The notes: generated from the sequence alone by a model not told the origin. A stretch of 64,000 nucleotides of DNA from Rhizobium leguminosarum (GCF_001679785.1 NZ_CP016286.1:992001-1056000); one strand, 5' to 3'. Positions 44,748-54,358 are shown, counted from the stretch's first letter. A program made the numbers and translations.

Positions 44748-46736
44748 CTAAAGAACCAGCCTGAATTTCGAGAAACCGTCGGCCCCTTCGCCGGCATCCT
44801 CGATCTTGACGCTCTTGACCTCGGCTAGGAACTGTTTCGCCTTCGGGCCGCTTTCGAAGGTCGCGGTCGTGCCGGGGAGCGGCTTGAAGGTCCAGTTTGC
44901 GTCGGCCGACGGATTGATCGTGCCCTGATCATGAATATAGCGGACGATCACGTCGCGATTGGTGTCCGGTGCCTGGAAGATCACCTTGTCCGCGGTAATC
45001 TCGGGGAAATTGCCGCCGCCGCCGGCGCGGTAGTTGTTCGAGACGACGACGAACTTCTGCGCCGGATCGATCGGCTTGCCGTTGAAGGCGAGGTTCTGGA
45101 TGCGGTTGGCGTCCGGATGGATCGGTTTGCCGGATGAATCATATTTCGGCGGCTGCGACAGGTCGATCTGGTAGGTGACGCCGTCGATCACGTCGAAATT
45201 GTAGGACGGAAAATCATTGTTGAGCAGCGCCGCATCCTTCGAGCCAGCCTCGATGTGATTGAACATGCCGGCCGACATTTCGAGCCAGTTCTTCACTTGG
45301 GCGCCGGTAATGGCAACGGCCTGCACCGTGTTCGGGTAGAGATAGAGGTCGGCGACGTTCTTGATGGCGATATCGCCGGCCGGAACATCGGTATAGTAGT
45401 CGGCGCCGCCGCGACCGCCGGCCTTGAAGGGGGCCGCCGCCGAAAGCACCGGCAGATCCTTGAACTCGGTGTCGGCGAGCATCTGCTTGATGTACCAGGT
45501 CTGGGCTTGGCTGACGACCTGCACCGAGGGATCGTCGGCAACCAGCGCGAAGTAGGAATAGAGCGGGGCGGAGGTTTTGCCGACCGGAGTGCGGACATAG
45601 GCAAGCGTCGCCTCATGCTCGGCCTTGGCGGCCTCGACCACATCCTTCTTGTCGGCGTAGTCGGCAACCACCTTCTTCTTGTCGTCGCGGTGATAGATCG
45701 GACGTGCTTCCGAGGTGAAATCGACGATCTTCCAGCTATTGCCGTCCTTTTCGAGCAGCAGGTCGATAAGGCCGAGATGTGAGCCCCAGAAGCCGGCCAT
45801 CACGGCGGGCTTGCCGTGCAGCGTGCCCTTGACGGGGTCGGCATTGGCCACACCGTCCCAGCTCTTCGGGCCGGGGAAGACGAGGTGCTGGTGGCCGGTG
45901 AAGATCGCGTCGATCCCGTCGACGGCGGCGAGATGCAGCGAGGCGTTTTCCATCTTTTCGGACGGTGCGCTGCCGTCGATGCCGGAATGCGAGAGCGCAA
46001 TGACGATATCGGCGCCGGCTTCCTTCATGGCGGGAACCCAGGCCTTGGCGGCCTCGACGATGTCGCGCGTTTGCGCCTTGCCTTCGAGGTTCTTGATGTC
46101 CCAGAGCATGATCTGCGGCGGTACAAAGCCGATGAAGCCGATCTTGACGGGGCTCTCATTGCCGGCGCCATCCTTGATCTGTTTTTCGACGATGATGTAG
46201 GGCTTGAAGAAGAGATCGTCCTGCTTCGGGTTCGAGGCGAGCTGGCCCTTGGTCAAGTTAGCGCAGACGAAGGGGAAGTTCGCGCCTGCTAGCACCTTGA
46301 ACATGAAGTCGAGGCCGTAGTTGAACTCGTGATTGCCGAGCGTGCCGACCGTATAGCCGAGCGTGTTCATCGCCTTGATCACCGGGTGGACGTCGCCGTC
46401 CTTCATGCCGTGCTGATAGGCCATGTAGTCGCCCATCGGATTGCCCTGCAGCACGTCGCCATTGTCGATCAGCAGCGAGTTGACGGCCTCTGCGCGGATC
46501 GCGTCGATGATCGTCCCGGTGCGCGACAGGCCCATCGTGTCGTTCGGCTTGTCGGCATAATAGTCATAGGGGAAGACATTGACGTGGATGTCGGTCGTTT
46601 CCATCAGCCTGAGATGGGCCTGGTTGACGCTGGCGCGCGCGCTGAAAGGGTGCAGCAGCACCAGGGCGGAAGTGGCGGCAAGGCCGCCGAGCAGGGAACG
46701 GCGGCTCATTACACCAACATCGAAAATGGAAGACAT
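44748..46736 (-). CDS. cpdB: bifunctional 2',3'-cyclic-nucleotide phosphodiesterase/3'-nucleotidase
   Basis: A 662-residue periplasmic nucleotidase. Tat-like signal MSRRSLLGGLAATSALVLLH; metallophosphatase motifs METTDIHVNVFPYDYYADKP, TLGNHEFNYGLDFMF, IALSHSGIDG and FTGHQHLVFPG; and a 5'-nucleotidase C-terminal domain with YRAGGGGNFPEITADKV. It converts 2',3'-cyclic nucleotides to nucleosides outside the cytoplasm. The start at 46736 has AGGAGA 8 bases upstream; a Met nine codons later is possible. Confidence 0.94.
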   Translation of the reverse strand: MSSIFDVGVMSRRSLLGGLAATSALVLLHPFSARASVNQAHLRLMETTDIHVNVFPYDYYADKPNDTMGLSRTGTIIDAIRAEAVNSLLIDNGDVLQGNPMGDYMAYQHGMKDGDVHPVIKAMNTLGYTVGTLGNHEFNYGLDFMFKVLAGANFPFVCANLTKGQLASNPKQDDLFFKPYIIVEKQIKDGAGNESPVKIGFIGFVPPQIMLWDIKNLEGKAQTRDIVEAAKAWVPAMKEAGADIVIALSHSGIDGSAPSEKMENASLHLAAVDGIDAIFTGHQHLVFPGPKSWDGVANADPVKGTLHGKPAVMAGFWGSHLGLIDLLLEKDGNSWKIVDFTSEARPIYHRDDKKKVVADYADKKDVVEAAKAEHEATLAYVRTPVGKTSAPLYSYFALVADDPSVQVVSQAQTWYIKQMLADTEFKDLPVLSAAAPFKAGGRGGADYYTDVPAGDIAIKNVADLYLYPNTVQAVAITGAQVKNWLEMSAGMFNHIEAGSKDAALLNNDFPSYNFDVIDGVTYQIDLSQPPKYDSSGKPIHPDANRIQNLAFNGKPIDPAQKFVVVSNNYRAGGGGNFPEITADKVIFQAPDTNRDVIVRYIHDQGTINPSADANWTFKPLPGTTATFESGPKAKQFLAEVKSVKIEDAGEGADGFSKFRLVL

Positions 46737-46913
46737 GGAAACTCTCCTTCAAAGATCATGCATCGTCCGGCCCGTCAGAATTAGGACGATTTGACGAGGA
46801 GTACACTGCGAAAATGACAGGACGTCAAAACAATCCAGCGGGATAGCGGCATGGTCGTGAAATACAATTTATGGTACAGTGGCGGCGGTTGGAACCATTG
46901 GGGAGATGGGATT

Positions 46914-47636
46914 ATGAACAAGATCGTTATCGCTTTGGTCGGAGGTTTCGGAGGCATCGCACCCAGTCTGGTCGACAAGGCGCAGGCGCTCTACAGCGGC
47001 GATGTCGAGAAATGGCTGACGACGACGGCAAACCCTTGGATCTCAGTTGCCTGCGCGCTTGCCGCCATCGTCGTCTTCTTCATTATCGGCGGCGCTATCG
47101 CGCTGATCTATCGCGAACAGCAGTTGCAGAAGGCGCTTCTTCTTGGCATCGGCGCACCGGCTCTCATCATGGCCGCTGCACAGGGGAGTGCAGCCAACCC
47201 GCGGCCGATCGAGGTCAGCTCGGCCGCCAGCCTGTTCGGCATCGTCGGCGTCGCCCATGCTCAGGATGGCACTCGCTCCCTGCCGCCGCGGGTCGAATTG
47301 AAGGTCAATCCCGGCTGGACGCAGGGCGAATGCCAGACCTGCGATATCAAGTTCCTCGGCGGAGACGGCCAGATCATATCAAGCGAGCCGCTCTCCAGCA
47401 GCCAGGCGCCCGGCGCGGTCAACGTGCCGCTCGGCACGGAAACGATCCTGCTGTCCGGCGCCAACACCAATACCGCCACCGTCGACGTCAGGAACCTCGG
47501 CGCCAGGCTGCCGCAAACGCAAGGTTCGGTCACCCTAGACGTCAACGTCAACCGCAGCTACTGGAACGATCTCAGCCGGTCATTCGGCGCAAAGGCCGTG
47601 CAGCCTTACGATTTCAGCGTCGACGTTGCCAAATGA
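46914..47636 (+). CDS. hypothetical membrane-anchored protein with beta-rich outer part
   Basis: A 240-residue protein. Start MNKIVIALVGGFGGIAPSLV (GGGGAGAT upstream) is followed by a membrane helix about residues 40-65 (ISVACALAAIVVFFIIGGAI), then a second hydrophobic patch and a secreted-looking domain with a Cys pair (GECQTCDIKFLGGDGQIISS). No family recognised. Its last 31 bases overlap the PilZ gene on the other strand. The start could be earlier at 46851. Confidence 0.55.
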   Translation: MNKIVIALVGGFGGIAPSLVDKAQALYSGDVEKWLTTTANPWISVACALAAIVVFFIIGGAIALIYREQQLQKALLLGIGAPALIMAAAQGSAANPRPIEVSSAASLFGIVGVAHAQDGTRSLPPRVELKVNPGWTQGECQTCDIKFLGGDGQIISSEPLSSSQAPGAVNVPLGTETILLSGANTNTATVDVRNLGARLPQTQGSVTLDVNVNRSYWNDLSRSFGAKAVQPYDFSVDVAK

Positions 47637-48010
47637 GGCATCCGGTCACTATTAGTGCTGGCTTTGGCCAGCTGGCGTACCGCCAGCACCGGTCGCATCT
47701 CCTTGTGGAAAAACCGGAAATAGGAGGAAATCTGCGCCCGCGCATTCGAATTCACGTCGAACTGGATGCCGACGCGGCCATTATGCTTCCAGCGGATGAT
47801 GCCTTCGAGCAGCCCGAGGTTTTCAGCCTCGATGCGCACCTTGCTGCCGGAGGCGGCATGGAGCGGCCCCTTCATCTCCAGGGCGGCACCGGTCAGCGAT
47901 AGGTCGAGGATGCGGGCATCCACCTGGCTGTTCAGGTATTTGACATGGCCGAAAACGCGGCAGTTTTTCCGATCAGTCTTCCGGGCCGTGATTTTCAAGT
48001 TGCGGGTCAT
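47606..48010 (-). CDS. PilZ-domain protein
   Basis: A 134-residue protein with a PilZ-like core: KTDRKNCRVFGHVKY at the N-terminus and ARILDLSLTGAALEMKGPL (the D.S..G motif), then RWKHNGRVGIQFD. The RxxxR element that contacts cyclic di-GMP is imperfect (RKNCR fits the spacing). GGGAGA precedes the ATG at 48010. Overlaps the convergent upstream gene by 31 bases. Confidence 0.82.
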   Translation of the reverse strand: MTRNLKITARKTDRKNCRVFGHVKYLNSQVDARILDLSLTGAALEMKGPLHAASGSKVRIEAENLGLLEGIIRWKHNGRVGIQFDVNSNARAQISSYFRFFHKEMRPVLAVRQLAKASTNSDRMPHLATSTLKS

Positions 48011-48094
48011 ACTGTCTCCCTTGGTATTGCGAGGGAGCATAGCGCCGGAAAATTGAAATGGTTTTAGGGGCTTGGCTAAAATTGCAGTGAAACA

Positions 48095-48976
48095 TCAATT
48101 GGCGGCGGTGGCCCTGCTTCCGACCACATGCTCGCGCCAGACCGTGAAAATGCCGGCGGCAACCACGATGATCGAACCGATGATCGTGTTGAGACTGAGC
48201 GTTTCGTCATAGACCGCCATGCCGATGACCGAGGCGTAGACAAGTGACAGATAGGTCAGCGGCTGGACGGCGGCGGCATCGAGAACATCATAGGCGCGGA
48301 TCAGGAAATAGTGGCTGGAAATGCTGGTGACGCAGACGAGCGCCATCCAGCCCCAGTCACCCGACGACATCCAGCTCCAGTAGAACGGTCCGATGAGCGT
48401 CATCGTGACGCCGCCGACGACGCCGGTATAGAAGAAGCTGGTCATCGACGAATCGTCGCGGCTGACCAGACGGGTGGCGATGACGTAGAAGGCGAAGTTG
48501 AAGCAGGAAATGACGGCGAGAAGCAGCTTCACGTCGAAAAATTCGCCTTCCGGCTTGAGGATCAGCAGCACCCCGAAAAGTCCGGCACCGATCGCTGCCC
48601 ACCGCCGCCACCCGACCCGCTCGCCGAGGATCGGCATCGCCAGCAGCGCGATCAGGATCGGCGTCGCGGAAAAGATCGCCTGTGAACGGGCAAGACCGAT
48701 TATTGCAAAGCAGGTGATGGCGAGGACCACCTGGACGGCAAGCAGCACGCCGCGGGTCACCTGCAGGAGAGGGCGCTTGGTGCGGGCCGTCGCCTTGATG
48801 CCGCCGCGCATCTTCGCAGCGAGGATGATCGTGAAAAGCGCAAAGGCCCAGTAACGGATCATCGTCACGAAGACTGGCGGATAAGCCGTCGCCAGATGTT
48901 TCGAGATGGCATCTTGCAGGGAGAAGATGGTGATCGCCAGCAGCGCGAAAATATAGCCTTGGGTCTTCGATGTCAT
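48095..48976 (-). CDS. EamA/DMT-family transporter
   Basis: A 293-residue inner-membrane carrier with ten predicted helices in two EamA repeats. Start MTSKTQGYIFALLAITIFSL; EamA patterns include SQAIFSATPILIALLAMPIL in the first repeat and VQPLTYLSLVYASVIGMAVY in the second. Substrate unknown; relatives export metabolites or import carnitine-like compounds. A RIME-like repeat lies directly upstream. Confidence 0.9.
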   Translation of the reverse strand: MTSKTQGYIFALLAITIFSLQDAISKHLATAYPPVFVTMIRYWAFALFTIILAAKMRGGIKATARTKRPLLQVTRGVLLAVQVVLAITCFAIIGLARSQAIFSATPILIALLAMPILGERVGWRRWAAIGAGLFGVLLILKPEGEFFDVKLLLAVISCFNFAFYVIATRLVSRDDSSMTSFFYTGVVGGVTMTLIGPFYWSWMSSGDWGWMALVCVTSISSHYFLIRAYDVLDAAAVQPLTYLSLVYASVIGMAVYDETLSLNTIIGSIIVVAAGIFTVWREHVVGSRATAAN

Positions 48977-48986
48977 GATTTGCCAT

Positions 48987-49095
48987 TACTGCATAATTTC
49001 ACCCTTAATCGATTCCGATTTAAGGGTGAAATTTTGCAGAAGTCCAAAGTGTTACAGCGTCCTCTGCGCGTCTGAAAAGACGCGCGGCGCTGTAG
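48987..49095. repeat. RIME-like intergenic palindromic repeat, copy B
   Basis: The clearest copy. The AT-rich palindrome GCATAATTTCACCCTTAATC/GATTTAAGGGTGAAATTTTGC is followed by AGTGTTACAGCGTCCTCTGC and the GC-rich hairpin CGCGTCTGAAAAGACGCG. It lies between two divergent-reading genes and may be transcribed. Confidence 0.8.
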
Positions 49096-49154
49096 TGGGG
49101 AGGCGCTTACGCGCATCGAAAGTCTGGGCAGGCTTTCGGCAAAGATGCAAGGCC

Positions 49155-49616
49155 TCAAAGGCCGACATTCGGCTTGTCGATGATTTCTCTGAGCGCGAAG
49201 CTCGAATTGATTTTGACGACGTGGGGCAGGGCCGACAGCCAGTCCCGGTGGATCCGCTCATAGTCATCGAGGTCGCGGGCGGCGACGCGCAAGATATAGT
49301 CGTATTCGCCCGACATCAGGTAGCAGACGAGCACGTTTGGGCAGAGCTTCACCGCTGCCTCGAATTCCGCCAGCGTCTTGGCGAACTGGCCGGAGAGCGA
49401 GATATGCACGATGGCGATCATCTTGTAGTCGAGCGCCTTGTGTGAAAGCCGCGCATGGTAGCCGCCGATGACGCCGCTTCTTTCCAAGATGTCGAGCCGG
49501 CGCGAACAGGCCGAAGGCGACAATCCGATCCTTTCGGCAAGCTCGGCATTGGTGATGCGGGCGTTTGCCTGCAATGCCCGGAGAATCGCAAGATCGATGG
49601 TATCGAGATCGGCCAT
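49155..49616 (-). CDS. Lrp/AsnC-family regulator, probable alanine dehydrogenase regulator
   Basis: A 153-residue Lrp/AsnC protein: LDTIDLAILRALQANARITN, helix-turn-helix ELAERIGLSPSACSRRLDIL, RAM domain with LVCYLMSGEYDYILRVAARD. Divergent from ald with a 155-base gap, the arrangement of AldR-type regulators that activate ald with alanine. The ATG at 49616 follows AAGG. Confidence 0.92.
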   Translation of the reverse strand: MADLDTIDLAILRALQANARITNAELAERIGLSPSACSRRLDILERSGVIGGYHARLSHKALDYKMIAIVHISLSGQFAKTLAEFEAAVKLCPNVLVCYLMSGEYDYILRVAARDLDDYERIHRDWLSALPHVVKINSSFALREIIDKPNVGL

Positions 49617-49771
49617 TCGAAGAACCTTCGAAGAAAGATAGGAGAGGCGCAATAATCGCCGAAAAATCACGTCTTCGCAAATCGTCTTTGCAAGGACATT
49701 TCACTGCCTTGATGGTTGGATTCCTCATCTGAAAAATCCGCGGCTGCGGAGATAAAATGAGAGGAACGCGC

Positions 49772-50890
49772 ATGCGTGTCGGTTGCCCGAAGGAAATCAA
49801 GAATCATGAATATCGCGTCGGCCTGACGCCGGCCTCGGTGCGCGAATATGTTGCCCACGGCCACGAGGTCTGGGTGGAGACCAAGGCGGGCGTCGGTATC
49901 GGCGCTGATGATGCCGCCTATGCCGCGGCCGGTGCCAAAATCGCCGCCTCCGCCAAGGATATCTTCGAAAAGTGCGACATGATCGTCAAGGTGAAGGAGC
50001 CGCAGCCCGCCGAATGGACGCAGCTCCGCGACGGTCAGCTTCTCTACACCTACCTGCATCTGGCGCCGGATCCCGAACAGACCAAGGGTCTCATCGCCTC
50101 GGGCGTCACCGCGATCGCCTATGAGACGGTGACCGACGAGCGCGGCGGCCTGCCGTTGCTGGCGCCGATGTCGGAGGTCGCCGGACGCCTGTCGATCCAG
50201 GCAGGAGCGACCGCCCTGCAGAAGGCCAATGGCGGCCTCGGCGTCCTGCTCGGCGGCGTGCCCGGCGTGTTGCCGGCCAAGGTCGCGGTCATCGGCGGCG
50301 GCGTCGTCGGCCTGCATGCGGCCAGGATGGCTGCCGGCCTTGGCGCCGATGTCAGCATCCTCGACAGGTCGCTGCCGCGCCTGCGCCAGCTCGACGATAT
50401 CTTCGCAGGCCGCATCCACACCCGCTGTTCCAGCATCCAGGCGCTGGAGGAGGAAGTCTTCTCAGCCGATCTCATTATCGGCGCCGTACTGATCCCCGGC
50501 GCTGCCGCTCCGAAGCTCGTCACCCGCGAGATGCTGTCCGGCATGAAGAAGGGCTCCGTCATCGTCGACGTCGCCATCGACCAGGGCGGCTGTTTCGAGA
50601 CCTCGCATGCGACGACCCATTCCGATCCGACCTATGAAGTCGACGGCGTCGTGCATTATTGCGTCGCCAACATGCCGGGCGCCGTGCCGGTCACCTCGGC
50701 GCACGCGCTGAACAACGCCACATTGGTTCATGGCCTGGCGCTTGCCGATCGCGGCCTGCGCGCCATCGCCGAAGACAAGCATCTGAGGAACGGCCTCAAC
50801 GTCCACAAGGGCCGCATCACCAGCAAGCCGGTCGCCGACGCGCTGGGCTACGAGGCTTTCGCGCCGGAAAGCGTGCTGAACGTAGCGTGA
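49772..50890 (+). CDS. ald: alanine dehydrogenase
   Basis: A 372-residue NAD-dependent alanine dehydrogenase (alanine to pyruvate and ammonia). Start [20 protein letters not shown] with AGAGGAA upstream, substrate-contacting [11 protein letters not shown], Rossmann loop [20 protein letters not shown], and [20 protein letters not shown] near the end. A longer start at 49757 is less likely. Length matches the family. Controlled in all likelihood by the divergent Lrp gene. Confidence 0.96.
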   Translation: MRVGCPKEIKNHEYRVGLTPASVREYVAHGHEVWVETKAGVGIGADDAAYAAAGAKIAASAKDIFEKCDMIVKVKEPQPAEWTQLRDGQLLYTYLHLAPDPEQTKGLIASGVTAIAYETVTDERGGLPLLAPMSEVAGRLSIQAGATALQKANGGLGVLLGGVPGVLPAKVAVIGGGVVGLHAARMAAGLGADVSILDRSLPRLRQLDDIFAGRIHTRCSSIQALEEEVFSADLIIGAVLIPGAAAPKLVTREMLSGMKKGSVIVDVAIDQGGCFETSHATTHSDPTYEVDGVVHYCVANMPGAVPVTSAHALNNATLVHGLALADRGLRAIAEDKHLRNGLNVHKGRITSKPVADALGYEAFAPESVLNVA

Positions 50891-50906
50891 GAGACCTGAC
50901 TATAGG

Positions 50907-51416
50907 TCAGATAGAAGCGCCGGCCTCCACCAGGGGCGGCGCCTTTACCTTGTCGATCCGGCATTGGAAGCAGTTGTTGCGCGCGGAGCGCACATGCACA
51001 TAGGCGATATCAGATCGTCCCAGCAGCTCTTCGCAATAGGCTGGAATATCGCCGATAGCAGTCACCGCGCCGGTGCCGTAGACGATGCGGTCATTTTCGT
51101 TATAGCCGCGGACGATGAAGTCACGGCTCGTCGTCAGCACCGGCGGCATGATCTCTTCGGCGGCATAGCGTGCACAAGGCTGCTTGTGCAGGAAGACCGG
51201 GCCGGTTTCGGCATAGGGCTGCAGCTCGGGGAAGGGCCGGTAAGCGAAGACCAGCAACGCCTCGCCCGCATCGATATTTTCGAGGCAATGGCGGCAGGGA
51301 TGACCGGGACCATCGGAAACGATCGTCTCGGGCAGCCTGTCATAGGCGTCGCGGCCGCCGTTCCAGAGGTGTTCGGCGTCGGTCGTCGGCATTGCGACAA
51401 AACGAATGGCGGTCAT
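50907..51416 (-). CDS. DUF1203 protein
   Basis: A 169-residue protein with the DUF1203 layout: an N-terminal MTAIRFVAMPTTDAEHLWNG, a CRHCLENIDAGEALLVFAYR centre with two close cysteines, HKQPCARYAAEEIMPPVL, and YVHVRSARNNCFQCRID near the end. Cysteine-rich, so metal binding is possible. No biochemical function is known. Convergent with ald; 16-base gap. Confidence 0.85.
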   Translation of the reverse strand: MTAIRFVAMPTTDAEHLWNGGRDAYDRLPETIVSDGPGHPCRHCLENIDAGEALLVFAYRPFPELQPYAETGPVFLHKQPCARYAAEEIMPPVLTTSRDFIVRGYNENDRIVYGTGAVTAIGDIPAYCEELLGRSDIAYVHVRSARNNCFQCRIDKVKAPPLVEAGASI

Positions 51417-51810
51417 GGCAGATCTCCTTTGTGATTGTCATGAAATGCACCCGGACGAGTGTACAAGCCACCCGATTCTTGCGCGCCGCAAGCAATTGAG
51501 CGATCGAGTGAAACGCGGAATATGCTTCTTCCTCAAAGCGCACGCTTCCACCCTCCGCGTAACCTCAGACACTGCGGGAGTGCGCCAAAAGCAGGTCACC
51601 ACGGGTCGCCCCCAAGCGGGTCGACGCCTGTCATGGACCAGCTTTCTTCTCGCTGCTCGTCGGCTCGATCGTGTCTCTCGTCGCCGCGCCGGGTATGTCT
51701 GGCGTCTTCATATCGTGGTACACGATCGGGTGGCACAGGGTCGGGCCGCTGCTCGGTTTTGAGAGGGTGCGCTGGCTGGCGGCGTCATGAATTTCGGTTT
51801 GGAGGGACAG
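51417..51810. other. intergenic region with an unassigned open stretch
   Basis: 394 bases without an accepted gene. The plus-strand frame ending TGA 51788-51790 is open from 51563 and reads hydrophobic (PAFFSLLVGSIVSLVAAPGM, then FISWYTIGWHRVGPLLGFER) but has no usable start before the hydrophobic part. It could be the tail of a decayed membrane-protein gene. Confidence 0.35.
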
Positions 51811-52638
51811 ATGATGGCTGAGGAAGCGGCATTGAACTTCGCGGACTTCTATGATGCCGAGCTTGCTCGCCACAACGCGCATTTTCGGGTCGCCGCTGCG
51901 GTCGGGCGGTCTGATCGTGTTCTCGATATCGGTTGCGGCGCCGGACAAACCACACGTGACGCCGCTCGCGCTGCGGAAGCAGGACGGGCGCACGGGATAG
52001 ACCTGTCCGCCACGATGCTGGAGATTGCCCGTCGACGCAGCGCCGAGGAGGGATTACCGAATGCGACGTTCGAACTGGCGGACGCACAGAACCATGTCTT
52101 CGCAAAAGGGGAATTCGACCTTTGTATCAGTCGATTTGGCGTCATGTTCTTCGCCGATCCGGCGGTGGCTTTCGCCAACATCGCCAACGCCGTACGCCCC
52201 GGTGGGCGTTTCATTTTCATGGTCTGGCAGGGCAGAGACCACAATGAGTGGGCGACCGCTATACATAAGGCGCTTGATCCGGATTCAACCGGTCCGGTTG
52301 CGGCCAGCAAAGCCTTTTCGCTGAGCGAACCCTCGGTAACGTCTGGACTGCTCGAAACGGCAGGATTCACCGCCATTGAGTTTCGTGAAATCAACGAGCC
52401 TGTATTCTACGGTCCGGATCCCGAGACTGCATTGGCGACGATTCAGACATTTGAAAATGTGAAGAACGCCCTCGATCGTCCCGCCACGACAGCCGAAATA
52501 CGGGCGCGGCTGCTCGACATGCTGGAGGAGCACCAGACACCCCACGGTATTCAATTCGATTCGCGCGCATGGCTCATCACCGGCCGCCGGCACGGCGACA
52601 GTCCCCCGTGCCTTATCGGTGATTTCCGCTCAGCGTGA
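51811..52638 (+). CDS. class I SAM-dependent methyltransferase
   Basis: A 275-residue methyltransferase with motif I RVLDIGCGAGQTTRDAARAA, motif II HGIDLSATMLEIARR, ELADAQNHVFAKGEFDLCIS, then SRFGVMFFADPAVAFANIAN and RPGGRFIFMVWQGRD. Start ATG 51811 follows GGAGGGACAG. Similar in build to the methyltransferase at 7.5 kb. Substrate unknown. Confidence 0.9.
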   Translation: MMAEEAALNFADFYDAELARHNAHFRVAAAVGRSDRVLDIGCGAGQTTRDAARAAEAGRAHGIDLSATMLEIARRRSAEEGLPNATFELADAQNHVFAKGEFDLCISRFGVMFFADPAVAFANIANAVRPGGRFIFMVWQGRDHNEWATAIHKALDPDSTGPVAASKAFSLSEPSVTSGLLETAGFTAIEFREINEPVFYGPDPETALATIQTFENVKNALDRPATTAEIRARLLDMLEEHQTPHGIQFDSRAWLITGRRHGDSPPCLIGDFRSA

Positions 52639-52719
52639 ATGTCGGCTTTGGGCCAAGCCGACATGGCTGGCATTTGCTATCGGATTCCGCAAAACTGCAT
52701 GACGAAAAGGAAAAAGCCC

Positions 52720-52887
52720 ATGCCCGATGTCGATCTCGCGCTGCTGGCGCAACAGAATGCGGAAATACTGGAAGAGCTCAGGGCTCTGCGGCGGGAGGTG
52801 GCAGAGCTGAAGGAACAATCGGGCCGCACACTCGATTTCGAGCGCCGCAATGATCCGCGCCGCCCGAATAGCCTAACGCAGCGTTAG
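52720..52887 (+). CDS. small coiled-coil protein
   Basis: A 55-residue protein. Residues 5-35 (LALLAQQNAEILEELRALRR, then EVAELKEQ) have a regular heptad pattern and a charged tail rich in Arg and Asp. AAGGAAAAAG before the ATG at 52720 decides the start. No partner evident; convergent with the GNAT gene. Confidence 0.55.
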   Translation: MPDVDLALLAQQNAEILEELRALRREVAELKEQSGRTLDFERRNDPRRPNSLTQR

Positions 52888-52904
52888 CTACGTCGGGAAG
52901 AGCG

Positions 52905-53465
52905 TCAGCTTTTCCGCGCAAGCTCCAGAAGTTCCTTGTCACTGAGCGGCCGGACGATGCCGGTGCCTGTCGAAACGGGGGAGAAGCCGTACATCTGGTA
53001 GAGCTGCAGCGCACGCGGATGGTCGAGGTTGTTGGTGGTGGTGGTAACCCGCTTGGGATTGAGCGACCAGATGGCATAGAGCGCCTGCAGCAGGAACCAT
53101 TTGCCGATGCCGAGACCGAGCGCATGTTCGATCAGGCCGAAATGGCTGAGCTCGATCATATCCTCGTCTTCGCAGAAATATTCGTAGAAGCCGGCGGGCG
53201 CGCCGTTCACGTAGAGAACGCTGATATTGTTACGCTTGTCGTTCAGCGTCTCGGCAAGCTGCTCGTCGCTCATACGCAACCGGTCCACCCATTGCCAGCG
53301 CGCGCCCACCTGCCGGTAGAGATAGCGGTAGAAGGGTAATGGGATCTCGGGAGCCCGCATGATCGCCGTCTGGATATTGACGGGCACCGGCATGCTCGCC
53401 TTCGGCGGCGCCGTCATTTCGAGCCGGGTGATGTGAGCTTTCAGCGAAGCGGGTGCCTTTCCCAT
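52905..53465 (-). CDS. GNAT-family N-acetyltransferase
   Basis: A 186-residue acetyltransferase. The fold shows NNISVLYVNGAPAGFYEYFC, ELSHFGLIEHALGLGIGKWF (the V/L..E.RGKGIG-like acetyl-CoA loop is HALGLGIGK here) and TTTNNLDHPRALQLYQMYGF. Last gene of a run cysK-alaX-sseA-GNAT on the minus strand, 5 bases after sseA. Start uncertain: a Met 16 codons later fits as well. Substrate unknown. Confidence 0.85.
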   Translation of the reverse strand: MGKAPASLKAHITRLEMTAPPKASMPVPVNIQTAIMRAPEIPLPFYRYLYRQVGARWQWVDRLRMSDEQLAETLNDKRNNISVLYVNGAPAGFYEYFCEDEDMIELSHFGLIEHALGLGIGKWFLLQALYAIWSLNPKRVTTTTNNLDHPRALQLYQMYGFSPVSTGTGIVRPLSDKELLELARKS

Positions 53466-53470
53466 GGCGA

Positions 53471-54340
53471 TCAGACTTTGACCGGCGTCGGCGGACCGGC
53501 GACGATGGGCGTATCGTCACGGCTGCCCCATTCGCTCCACGAGCCGTCATAAAGCTTGTTGTCGTGATGGCCGAGCGATTCCAACGCCAGCGTGATGATC
53601 GCGGCGGTGATTCCCGAGCCGCAGGAGGTGACGACAGGCTTTGAAAGATCGATGCCGGCATCCTCGATCGTCTGCCTGAGTTCGGGCAGCGATTTGAAAC
53701 GGCCCTGGCTGGCGAAGACGCCGGAGGGCAGGCTGCGGGCGCCGGGCATATGGCCGGAACGCATGCCGGCACGCGGTTCAGGTTCGACGGCGGCGAAGCG
53801 GCCGGCGCTGCGGGCATCGGCGATCTGCATCGCGCCACTGGAGACGATATCGCGCATCGTATCGAACGTCACCACGCGGCTTTCGTCGAAGTCAGGCGTA
53901 AAGGTCGCCGGCACAGGATTGGGTGTTTCGGTTTCAAGTGGACGGCCCTCGGCCTTCCAGCCGTCGAGGCCGCCGTCGAGAACGAAGACGTTTTTCGCGC
54001 CCATCACCCGGAACAGCCACCAGACGCGCGGCGAGGCGAACAGGCCGATACCGTCATAGACGACGATCCGATCATTCTCGCTGATGCCGAGCCGGCCGAC
54101 TTCGGCGGCGAAATAATCGGGCGAGGGGATCGTGTGCGGCAGCGACGTCGAATGGTCGGCGATCTTGTCCTGGTCGAAGCGGATGGCGCCGGGAATATGG
54201 CCGGCCGCATATTCGGCATCGGCATCGCGCTTCTGCGCCGGCAGATAGAAGGAAGCGTCCAGCACCCGCAGATCAGCTTTCCCGAGCTCGGACTGCAGCC
54301 AGTCGGCCGAAACGACGAAACGGCTCTTGGTCTCACTCAT
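53471..54340 (-). CDS. sseA: 3-mercaptopyruvate sulfurtransferase
   Basis: A 289-residue two-domain rhodanese. The N-terminal domain has LRVLDASFYLPAQKRDADAE and AGHIPGAIRFDQDKIADHST; the C-terminal domain has the catalytic Cys240 in VVTSCGSGITAAI, whose CGSGIT loop is typical of mercaptopyruvate sulfurtransferase rather than thiosulfate rhodanese. Works on cysteine-derived 3-mercaptopyruvate, in line with cysK upstream. Confidence 0.94.
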   Translation of the reverse strand: MSETKSRFVVSADWLQSELGKADLRVLDASFYLPAQKRDADAEYAAGHIPGAIRFDQDKIADHSTSLPHTIPSPDYFAAEVGRLGISENDRIVVYDGIGLFASPRVWWLFRVMGAKNVFVLDGGLDGWKAEGRPLETETPNPVPATFTPDFDESRVVTFDTMRDIVSSGAMQIADARSAGRFAAVEPEPRAGMRSGHMPGARSLPSGVFASQGRFKSLPELRQTIEDAGIDLSKPVVTSCGSGITAAIITLALESLGHHDNKLYDGSWSEWGSRDDTPIVAGPPTPVKV

Positions 54341-54358
54341 GATGGTCTCCCTTGATGG

